This document shows positions 35,701-46,600 of a stretch of DNA of 64,000 nt, one piece after another. The stretch lies in assembly GCF_000150275.1 (NCBI RefSeq), contig NW_002060950.1, positions 2,971,623-3,035,622 on the forward strand, given 5' to 3'. Numbering within the stretch: position 1 is the first letter of the stretch; the number at the start of each line of letters is the position of its first letter. The notes below the pieces were generated by a model, which did not search any database, was not told the origin of the DNA, and saw nothing but the letters and a program-made list of their open reading frames with translations. The translations under genes were made by a program, and so were the position numbers. This DNA comes from Trichoplax adhaerens. Taxonomy: Eukaryota; Placozoa; Uniplacotomia; Trichoplacea; Trichoplacidae.

Positions 35701-38700
35701 TTGTTCAGGACACGAATACTAAATTAAGAAATAAAAAAGTTATGGCAGGTGTACATCGTGATAGGGAGAAGATCTCGGTTATTGCTGTCAATAAGGAAGA
35801 ATATGACAAAGTCATCGACATTCTTAATACTGACATCCAAATTGACATTTATCAAATATCTTATAGCCAAGATTTACTGAAAAATTGGATCTCGTTTTGC
35901 AACATATTAACCAATGAATTAGCTTCTCAACTTGAGGTTTTTATTCAATGTTGGTTAAATACACTAGAGAAAACAGCTACTGCTAAAATTGTTGGCAGCA
36001 GTGAGGCATTCGAATATGTCATGCTCAAAGTCAAGAAACATCTTGACAAGTATAAAACCAATGTTTCAAATTCATTCGATGGCGAAAATTATAATGAATT
36101 TTTAATCCAAAAATTACCTTCCGCAAAAGTTCATTACTTGAAGGAACATTGTAAAAAAGAATTTTTATCGCTTGAGGAGCAGTATCATTGTCAGTTGCTG
36201 TATCGGCCGATGGAGACAAATGGGAATAAAGATGATCATCAATTAATCCTGAAATACCCTAATGAGCATATAACTACTGAGATTAAGGAAATTAGTGAGA
36301 CAATCTCTTCCATTCCAATAATTACCGAAACACTTTCTAGCGATAGTAGTCAATTATCACGAATAACGCGGTATATTAGCCAAAACCAAGGAAAACTAAA
36401 GAAAGTGATAGGAAATTTGCGGTATTCTCTGATTGTTTCAGATGCTAAAAGGGATCTTGTGAGGTAGTTATACCTACGTTATTAAAAGTTTTCAGAAAAT
36501 TGAAAACGAGAATGAAGTTGTCATTAATACTGACCAATTCAATATTCATTTCTTTTCAAGATTCACAAGAGAGAAAACTATCAATGTGCCAGTTAGAAAT
36601 TCAAAGAATAAAAAAAGAAAATGTAAAAAATCTCAATCAATAAGTGAAGAATCGGATATAATTTATATCAACCAGGCTGGCTTATGTATAAAACTTATAA
36701 GAGGAAAGATTGAAAAGGAAGGTAGACAGGTAAGTTAAGAATAATGTTCGGATATCATAAATTACCCTCTAGGATTGTAAATGATGGGTAAAACTGGCGA
36801 TTTATTGAAAATTATCTTGCATTTATTCTTCTTAGACTGATGCCATTATTAACTTTGTTGATGTGAAAAATCCTCAAGCTGGAGCAATCGCACAGGCAAT
36901 ATTCAATGCTGATGGCCCAGAATACCAGTTAGAGTGTAGCAATTTTCTTAAAGATCTATCGAAAGATTCATTTCGCCGTACTGAGGGATATCGTTTTGGA
37001 TGTAAAAATATCTATCATATTCCGTTTTTAAGTTCCTCTAGAACATTAACGGTAAACTAGTTAATGAATTACTTCTCTTATCAGGAAACTTCGTTCAATC
37101 GCACTAATTTATACCCTAGTTTTTATTGGACTTTTATTTTATTTAGTGGCTAGGAAATATGATCTACCAATGCCTAGAAGATGCAAATAAGGAATCGTTA
37201 AAAGCCATTTCTATACCTAGCTTGGGAGCTGGTGGTGTGGGATGGTCTGCAGATACAGTGGCTAAGGAAATGATCGATAGCGCAATTCAATTTGCCAAAA
37301 ATAATAATGGCAGACACTTAAATGTAGTTCGTTTTATTATATTTGAAGAGGATACGCCGACCTATTATAGTTACAATAGAATATTTAAAAGGATCGCTAA
37401 AAATTTAGAAATTGGATTAAGTTTGCCTGCCTTAACTAGTGGTGATGATATAGGATTGGTAGAGCGGCTAACGAAAGTAACCACTCCTGTTAAAAAAGCG
37501 AAACAAGATCAGCTCAAAGTTCTCTTTTCTGTCATTTCTACAAATATCCATCATTTTCTATTAAATTTCTGTCATGGCAGTATTAATGATGCTCAAACAT
37601 CTGCTATTCTAAATCCAACAGCAGTTTGTTCTTGCCATTTACAGCAAGGAAAGTTAGCAGAGCGATTAGATTCATATCCTCGATGCTACTCGGAATCGAC
37701 TTTAAATACAAACAAAAAAATGGCAGCAAGTGGCAAGACTATTTATACTTTTTGCCCATATGGTATGATAGACGATTTTCGATCATTGCTTGATTCTATC
37801 CACCAAAACGACGATCGTTCCCTCACCTATCCATTAGCAAGTACAGAAAGTAGCGAAAAGGATATTTATAAATTATTAACTGCTATTACTGGCTTTCTTA
37901 ATGATCACTCAACGGCCAAAATTTCACTGACACGTCTTGATTTTATAACGGGTAATGAAGAACTGGCGCATGAAATTGCTTGCTGGGCACAAAGACTGAT
38001 TGCGCAAAAATCTGATCATGATACTTCATTGTTAACTCAATGGAAGATTACGCAATTCAATCTTTATGATGAATATGGTAAGAAAATTACGATTATTGCT
38101 GACAGTGACGATACGATAGTGCAAGTTAAAAAAAAGTTAGTGGATAATGCATCATATTGGACATGCGAAGAAATCACTGAACAAGATGTTGTTACAGCTA
38201 CTCAAGATCCAGCATGGTTGACATTAATGAATGAATTATGGTGTCAGTTTGGTACAATAATAGTTGACAACAGTGATGATGGGAAAATTATGATTTATGG
38301 CAATAAAGATGATGTATTTCAAGTTAAGGATAGAATTCATCAGTTCGCACAAGAGAAGGATTGCCAATCTATCGTGGAAGATATGATAAATGAAATGCTA
38401 AAAAAAACTCAATGGAATGTTGCAGTGGATAAAGCAAAGCACGATTTCTCACCTGAGATGAACCGTGAAATCGAAAGAGGTTATAAAACTTATGTCAAAA
38501 ATAGTAGCAAATCATCCTGTGAAATTGATGGTAAGATCATCGAATATTCCAGCATGTTAATCCAACTGGATAAATTATTGTTTACAATAGCCCGAAAATC
38601 ATTCAGTGAAGGTAAAGTATACTATGTATATATATATAACATATACTAATCTCTGTTTCAACCTTAATATAAATTTAGGTGCGATCTTAGTTCTGCTACG

Positions 38701-40589
38701 AAATTTTTACAAATTCGAATATTATGCTTAATCTATGGTCGATAAGAGTTGAGAAATAGAATAGTAGGATTATTATCTTAATTATTTTTTTATAAATTGA
38801 TCTGCTAAAGAAGGCACTACTTATCATATACTACTGCGTAATGCATCTATTTTTGTCGAATTTGTAGATGACTTTTCATGCCTAATTAAAAATATGTCAC
38901 CTATCACATTCTATTACACACTTTTGAGTAATGTATTTATTTTTGTCTAATTTGTAGATAACTTATCGTACCAGTTAAAAATATATCGCCAATCACATTC
39001 GATTGGGTTATGATATATTAGCTACCATGCTCTGTCGTATTACACTAAGTTTTGCATACGGTACATTTCTGTATAATTTGTGGACAAATTACGTAGTTAA
39101 GATACATCGCATAAAATATCGAATTATATTGAGTAATGCATTTATTTCCGGCTAATTGGTATACAGTTTACTAAGTTAGAAATGCATCGCCTATCTTATA
39201 ACATCAAGTAATTTCTATAATACATTTCTGTCTAACTCGTGAATAGCTGACCTAGTTAAAATACATCGAGTACGTTATCAAGTTGCAAAAAAATGGTTAC
39301 ATTCATTCTTTATCTAGTTTGTAGACAACTTACCTAGTTAAAATGCATCGCATACTATATCATATTACATTGAGTAATACATATACATTTCTTTCTAATA
39401 TTTTGTAGACAGCTTGCCGTAACTTGTTAAAAAAATTGCGTATCATGTTATATTGTATAGGGTTTATAATATTACATTTAGTATTGCTCGTATTTCTGTC
39501 TAATTTGTAGATAATGTACTTACTCAAATATATCGTCTACATTGTAATATCACATTGAGTAATATGCACATTTCCATCTAATTTGTGGATAACTTAGCTA
39601 ATTAAAATGCAACACCGGCGGTATCATTATATTGAGTAAGGCATACGTTTACGTTTAATTTGTGGATAACTTACCGTACCTAGTTAAAAATGCACTACCT
39701 ACGTCAACATGTTATATTGAACCATGTATAGATTTCTGTCTGATTTGTAGTCAGTTTACTTAATTAATTTAAAATTTATCTTCCATGCTACTTTATTAAG
39801 TAATATACATATGTTTCCCTTTAATTTGTAGACCATTTACCCAGTAAGCAATATTGGACACTTTCCGAAAAAGAGGTTCAAGATTCAAGTCAATATCTCC
39901 TTGTTGATGTTTGGAAAGGGGGCAGAATATAATGAAATTGTGGAACTTGTACGATCGCAAGGTGCGCGTCTGCGAAGGTTGCAAAGAATTCAAAATATGA
40001 ACCTCTATCAACGCTATCTATTGCGCAAAACAGAAGTGGCTGAATTAGTGCAACGGTTTAGTCCAAATAGCCCAGTTGAGAGAAGACTATATCATCGAAT
40101 TGATCAATCAAGTATATCTCGTATTTGCAAGTCAGGATTTGACAGAGATTACGCTACAGCAACTGCAGGTAAGATATCGTAGTTATCATTTATTCTGAAT
40201 AAACTTAATTTATTGCTAGATACTTCTATCCAATTTTAAGCTAGATATTTTAAGCTTGATAGTGATTCATTAAATTCAAATTTCTAACTTTCATTTTAAA
40301 TATGCATGCACTAGAAACGAATTACGGTAAAGGAACTCCTTTTGAAACCAGCCTTCTTACTGCCAGCAAAGGTTGTAATATCGTGTTTATGGTTGGAGTA
40401 TTAACGGGCATATATACGCTAAATCCGGGGAAAGGAGGGGCTATTTTGGAATTTATACCCGGCAGCTCTAACGAAAGATTCCATTCTACTGTTAATGATT
40501 TAAAAAATCCTACAACTTTTGTTACTTTTAATGATAATGCTGCTTATCCAGAATACATTTTACATTTAGAACCAACAAATTCTACTTAA
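32711..40589 (+). CDS. Divergent macro-PARP copy 4: lipid-anchor-like N-terminus, catalytically impaired
   Basis: Exons: 32711-32998, 33954-36463, 36561-36729, 36836-37051, 37147-38611, 39832-40168, 40315-40589; about 1750 residues. The N-terminus reads MGNVLCCLPC, a myristoylation-type Gly2 with cysteines at 6, 7 and 10 that could be palmitoylated. No RRMs are found. Exon 2 opens with about 500 disordered residues that include a 50-residue repeat, then KH-like repeats with no intron at the linker junction. Macrodomain 1 has a glycine-rich loop (IPSLGAGGVGW), macrodomain 2 is degenerate, and WWE is present. The catalytic domain is damaged: HGT reads HRI, the Tyr of GTGTYFA is Pro (GKGTPFE), and the third position is Thr (NPTTFVTFNDN). 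The catalytic exon also changes frame near the five-G run 39918-39922: homology is in one frame before it and the next frame after it, and the first frame stops at 39930-39932. That is either a real lesion or a sequence error. The other exons are open, so a pseudoenzyme is more likely than a wholly dead gene. A poly(A) signal lies at 40615. Confidence 0.75.
33204..33214 (+). repeat. Homopolymer of 11 G
   Basis: A G11 run within the first intron of copy 4, the longest G run in this AT-rich window. On the minus strand it would be a C-rich run. Function unknown. Confidence 0.9.
33612..33825 (+). repeat. Two pairs of intronic direct repeats (about 55 bases)
   Basis: AAACAAAGTTTCAACATTTT recurs at about 33613 and 33669, and GATATAATATTATTATAAA at about 33709 and 33762, each pair with extended similarity on the right side. 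Located in the first intron of copy 4. Non-coding. Confidence 0.75.
34584..34888 (+). repeat. Coding tandem repeat, about 50 residues x 2, in the copy 4 linker
   Basis: Two successive blocks of about 152 bases encode collinear segments. Shared residues are DI(I)KL.SS, (D/E)DT(V/I)RDPKLI, (T/A)KED / ANED, KLKL.A.LS and LK.E(I/V).N(R/Q)D. A weaker third block precedes them (LDNTIKDQKP). The region is polar and predicted unstructured. It has no counterpart in the other copies. Confidence 0.8.
38845..39831 (+). repeat. Intronic satellite of about 12 units that carry a splice-acceptor-like sequence
   Basis: Twelve units of 75-105 bases fill most of the intron before the catalytic exon of copy 4. 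Each unit has a TTTCTGTCTAATTTGTAG-like core (GTAG in about half, GTGG or variants in others), then ATAACTTACCTAGTTAAAAT, ACATCGC and a tail ending TTGAGTAAT(A/G). The last unit, about 39812-39831, supplies the AATTTGTAG acceptor of exon 39832-40168, and the first exon bases (ACCATTTACCCAG) still resemble the repeat. Confidence 0.8.
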
Positions 40590-43500
40590 ATCGTCGATAC
40601 AATGATAAATTCTGAATAAAATATTTTTATTTAGCCTACTAGATCTGTATTATAGAAGGGAGTATCATGATTTGTTGAATGTCATATGGTACTCCATAAT
40701 CCTTTATGCTTTATTGTACTGTAAGCATAATTTACTGAAACAGTAGTAGATAGACTTATTCATTTTGTTCCGAATCAACTTAATTTATGAATAATGTCAG
40801 AAAGTTATTCTTGTAAAGCAAACTCATTCCTGATTTAAAGTTTAGAATAGAAGGATGTTGTACAGACTTTCTCCTTACGATAGTTTTGAGGAGGATAAAT
40901 TTATAGTAAATGCCATTAATCTGTTAAATAAAGCTTTCTATTAATGTTAGATATGTTGTTTTTGTAAAGCTTAGAAAGCATTTATGATAATAAAGGAATT
41001 TATTAAAACTTCTAATTGCACCAATGCGAAATGCTAATTTATGTACTTTTATTCGTCTCCATCATATATAAGTACAGTTTGGCATACCTTTGTGAAGGAA
41101 ATTCTGTAATAAATCATAAACTAGAAAGTTGTAAGGCTTAAGATATGAACAATATGCATAATTCTTGATAAAATGAACAAATTTGTAAAGTTACACTGAA
41201 ATATCAATATTTGAATCTGTAAAAGAGAAGATTTGCATAAATTAATCGGTTTATGTAAGGACGTGCAAGAGAGAATAACCAAATAAAATTGCTACTTCTG
41301 CGAGTTATAACAGCAGCCAGCATACAGCTTACTGTCAAGAGGTTAAGTATTATGTTAAAGAAATTTAGAAAAACTGCTTTACGACTGATGTTGTTTCTTG
41401 TCTATATATTTTCTTTTATAGGATAAAATCAAATTTAAGTCATATTTTATTCATCTTAAGTTTCTAAGACAAGAATACGTTGTTTGATGCATGAAACGTT
41501 TGAGTTTCAAATACGTTTTAAAGCAGATGTTATGAACTATTGCTATACTTTCAGTTTTGACTAATTTTACTGAACAAGAGGATTCTTGTGATACTAGTAT
41601 GACATAAGATTGGTAAAGTGCTTATCTTAATTTCTGCTATGAGATACCTTAGTTATTGATTACATACGGTGTGTTTACTAGTTTTCAAACATTTAAATGG
41701 CAAAGTATATGGTAATTATTGCTACGTGCTTTGATTGCTCTTACACGGACAATTGTAGCTATATGTTGGTATGAAGAATCGTATTTTTAGGTTAGTTTTA
41801 AGCCATAATTTCCCCCTTTTTCTACATTTGAAAACAAAATAAAGATTCTTCACATCTATTGGTTCTGATAGAAATTAATTTATAGTAATGGCTTTGAATT
41901 ATAAAAAACAGAAAGGTCTGAGAGCTAGATCAATCATTTCCTAATGCTTGAACCTCTTTCTGATATACGACAACGTCATCAAAAACGATAGTGGCCACCC
42001 TATTTCCTAGAGCAAATTTATTGGCTATCATATTAACATAAAAACCTCAAAAACAGATACACTTTTTGAGTTATTATTCCATCAATACTATTCAGGCGCT
42101 AATGGGTTAATGTTACCGATAATATATGTCCATGCATTGATATATGCTTATTACAGGCTGTATAATATTACATTGTTTTATTGTAGGTAGAGTTTTTCTG
42201 GATTAACTAGGTCAATATGTAAAAGTTCTGTTCGCTTGACCTGTCTGACATCTATAATAATGTTCCACTAATGTTCGGTTGCAGCTTGATCAGCTAACTG
42301 ATCGTTCAAATATTTTTCTAAATATTGCAGTCGACTTTCTTATTTTTATGACAATTCAAGTGCTTAACATGTTGCAATATTGCTCCAATAGATTAGAGGT
42401 AATTTTATTCCTCTTGATAGCTGCTGTAGACAGTGAATAACAGTCGATAATTAAAATAGTTTGCTTTGTCCGATCATGATATTAAAATAACTTAGTTAAG
42501 ATTTGATATTTAATAGTATTATGCTGTCTCAGTAAAATAGCTGATCGACGCGATCGAATCTAGTTTAAAAGTAAATAGTTCAGCATTACCCCGCATGATT
42601 TTACTGTGCTTTAGTTACGACAGCAAAGTTCGTTATTTAGTAGTTGCTTTACACTGTTTTGTATATTCAATTATCGGAACGATCAAATTAATACATTTAA
42701 ATTCAACGATTACTTGTATCCATAAGCGAGGATGAGATGCAATATTTAGGTAGGAATAGTAGCAATTAAGCTTGCTCCTTGACTGCTGAAAAAATATTGT
42801 AAAATATACTCGTTTATTACTCATTTGCGAAATAATATGTCGTAAGGATAAAGTTTAATAATAGGAAAATTATTCATATATGACATCAGCAGCATATTCT
42901 TCAATCTCTGCTTTCAATCATAAAGCAGTTCAAAGTGAGGCAAAAGTTACTCAAAGGGGATAAAACAAATATAATAATAAGCGGTTATTGACTCAAAATT
43001 CCTTCTTAACTGTTTGATGATTACTTTCGTAAATTATAATGAGAGTATAGAATACTACAATTGATAATTTTATTGTTATTATAATTAATAAAATATTATT
43101 GTTGGTGAATTAGATGACTGAGAGTGAAGGAGTAGCTTATTAATTCTATTTTACCATCTCTAGAGAAATGAAATTATTTAGACGGCTATTTTGAAGTGAA
43201 CCTTTTCGCAAGGATTACTATTCTAATTTAATGACTAGGTCAAATTTTTGGCTGAAAACTCATCGTTGCAGCAACTGAGCATAACGTCATTCGTATTTCC
43301 ATTTAGAACTTTAGTAATTCAATTTCAAGTCTTCTATACATATCTATTTTCTGTATTTTATACTTTACTTTGTATTTTTGATGTAAAATTTTACGTAAAG
43401 ATAGTAATTCCAAGGTAATGACTAGTCTAATTTGGGATACAATTTCCTAGAATTTTAGGGTTTATGCTATTTTTCAGATATTATTATACCTGAATATTGC

Positions 43501-43660
43501 TGTACGGTTTACTTAAAATAGGCATTGAAGTTTCGTGAATGCTAAAGTCTGGATTGAGTAAACGGGAATATATTTTACATGATTTAATTTATTATGTTCA
43601 AGCTTGAATAAAGGGGGTTCAAAAATTTGTAAGTGCAGTTCTGAGTTCTCACTTCAAAGC
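40590..43660. other. Intergenic between copies 4 and 5
   Basis: Begins with a poly(A) signal for copy 4 at 40615-40620. The rest is AT-rich with no recognisable element, apart from a short duplicated motif (TAATGACTAG(G/T)(T/C)(C/T)AA) at about 43230 and 43417 and the ACTTTCGTAAATTATAAT block at 43023, which resembles the copy 3 upstream region. The minus-strand frame at 42633-42824 has no support. Confidence 0.5.
40615..40620 (+). promoter_or_regulatory. Poly(A) signal of copy 4
   Basis: Canonical AATAAA, 26 bases after the TAA stop of copy 4. The position is suitable for 3' end formation. Confidence 0.55.
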
Positions 43661-46600
43661 ATGGCTTCAGCAAGGTAAGCTGGCAATAAAATTGTTATGG
43701 CTGATTGTAAGTAAGAAATGATAATGGCTATAGAATTATTTGAGTAAAATATCCAATTTTTAAAATGCAGCTTTCATTTTATCAAAAGTTTTGAAGTAGA
43801 ACTAAAATGCTATACTAGCAAACTTTTATTTAAAGTTGTAGTGCATTTAGAATATACTGTTACTATATTCTTATATTTAGACATATATCTACAGTCTGTT
43901 CGCTCTACATTCAAATATGACTTACTACATTTAGTTATTACAGTCCTCGCTATTTTCTACAATCATCTGCTATTCTATAACCTGTTATGGTATATGTTGT
44001 ATCTAATCCATAATCATATTCTCTGTATATGTTCTAATGCCATAGCTATAAATACTGCCGTTTTCTACCTTAGATTTGTCAAGTTGTATTATTAGTCACA
44101 GTTAGTATTCACACTTTACTCACGACAACTACCACAATGACCTACCACAATTATCACACTGTACCTAACTTCTATCTACAATAAAGTATCCTCTTTTCTT
44201 AAGCTCCTTGTGCAATTCTCTGCATGGCAACTAAAACCACATTATCTGACTCTTCGAACCCTCCATCACAACAGTAATATTATTATTTTCAACTACTACA
44301 GTTGTCATGGTCGTTTTGCCTGCTATGCATATCGAATTGTGCTGTCTTGTATATAATACAATGATTACTGTATCTTAATTTACCTTCCACACAACAAGCA
44401 ATAATAAAGTTGAGCTAAAAGTCTGCCCATTCCAGAGGATTTTTAGCAATGTAATTGTATCCTTATGTACGAGCCACTAGATCCTAAGTAAAGTATCTAG
44501 TCATCCATGGCTTATGCCATTCAGTGACTGGAAACAATTATTCTTTAGACATAAATTCACGAAGGACATAGAAAATTTCTCCATCTTTTACATTATTAAT
44601 GCTACAATATAAATTGAAAAAAAGTTTGAAGTAAACGTTTTAAGTTACCAATAAATATTTGGAATAGCAGAAATAAATTAAAATTTGTTAATTGGCTAAA
44701 CTTAACAATTTCGGATCAAGTATCTAAGTACTGGCGTGCTTCAAAGATTTGAATTTTAAATTAAAGATAATATGGAAAAAATAATTGCAAATGATATCTG
44801 ACGTCGAAGACATTTAAACTGAATTTTTATTAATTATAATTTAGATCAGAATGGAATGTTATTTATGCCTGCGGAATACATAAACGAGCTATACGGGTAA
44901 TATAGGAAGGAAATCCAGTTTGTAATCAAATATTATTGATTAGCAAATTAATCATAAGTTATTATTCTTCTTCTTGTACTTTAAAATGTTACTTACATAG
45001 ACTTCTTCCAGACTTTAATATCTTTCAATGGAAAACTGTTATTTATGGTTAAGCATAATCTGAATTTCCCTTAATACTGATGTCTTATCTTATTTAGCGA
45101 AAATAATGAGAAGTGCTAAACTGTAACAAATGATTTTACACTATTTTACTCATTTCATTACTTGAAATGATCTAGTAGATTGGTAGATATAGAATTTGAC
45201 TGTTAGGATAAAATTGAATATAGCTTTCTTGATCCCTCCAATTAGGTATTAGAAGCCTTCATTTTAGCAATTAGAAACAATTTCCGTATTTTCAGTTATT
45301 AATTTTATTATCAAAGTAGCACTAAAATAGCACTGCTGATTTAGGCCGGTCATTTTGCCAAATAGCAGACAAGACATATACTAGAGAAGAGTTGGTGTAT
45401 GTAGACAAGTGTATTTTCCCATAATTCCATAAAATTCGTATGTTTAGACTCATCAGTTACAGTTTATTTCTACGAATATCTACAGTAAGTGTTAATTACT
45501 TGAGTGGCTTTCGCATTGGCAAAGCTCTGAATAGCTCATACTCTTATATGACGGAAGGTGTTTACCGGAATAACGTACTCATGTAATACTGATAGCTATT
45601 ATAAACTGATCATCACTACTTGACAATAGTAATTTCTGATGACCCTATTGGATAATGTTGTTATATAATTAGAAAGCTCTCAATCTTCAGAGAATTATTT
45701 GTACCTTACTAACTACAAATTTTTTGAACGATACATATCAGCACCTTCATAGGAGCGATATAAACAATGGCTGATTTGCTAACAAATTTTAATTTACTCT
45801 TGCAGCAATTCGTTCGGACGGTTAATGAAATTAGCCCTGATACAGAAATTTGCATGATTAAATGTACGTGTGATAAGAAGCTGTCTTGGCTAATTTCGTA
45901 AGTAAAATAATAAGAAATTTCTAAATGTTATGCCACAATATTGAACTTTACTATCTTGTATACGTTTAAACTCAGTCACAAATATAAAAATATTGGCTAA
46001 ATAAATATCACCTTTCTTATAATGAAAATATATTGCGATATTTGATCAAATAGTAAGGCATTAGTCGTGTTTTATAAAAATGAACTGCTGTATTTATTGC
46101 ATCTATAGATTTTAGAACATTGTTAGCGCTACGTAACATTTGAATTTTATTTTAATTCCTTTAAATTTCCTATTAAATTTAAATGAATCGATAATTGAAA
46201 ACGTAAAATCCAAATAAATTATATATGCCTGTATGGATCATTGATATTCCATTCATTTGTTATTCGTAACATTGATTTAGGGAATTGATTGCTTACTCAA
46301 AAACAGAGGCTGAAATATTGATGAGTAGGTTAAGAGGTTTAAGAATTGGCAGAATGAGATTAAGAGTATTTTGGCCTGCTGAAATGGGATATTATAAACG
46401 TCGACAATTAAATGCAAAGGTCGATGGTTATATGAATAAATTGAATAGTAGTGAAATAGGCTGTTTTTACATTAAAGAAATTGAAGATAAGTAAGTTGAA
46501 TTTAGTCAGTTCTAGTTGAAAAATACGAGCTGCTTTTATTGTTATGCTATTTTGGGTATGGTTTGATTTCATAATAATGCAAATTTCCAGATCAGTAATC

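Noticed and set aside
36464-36495. A 32-base micro-intron in copy 4 between the KH exon and the macrodomain exon
   Set aside because: GT-AG ends exist, but the phase does not match the downstream frame. An acceptor at 36560 (TTTCTTTTCAAG) gives a 97-base intron with the phase used by all other copies.
43841-44095. Open frame rich in Leu, Tyr and Ile in the first intron of copy 5
   Set aside because: It lies inside an intron, is T/C-rich by composition and has no recognisable domain.
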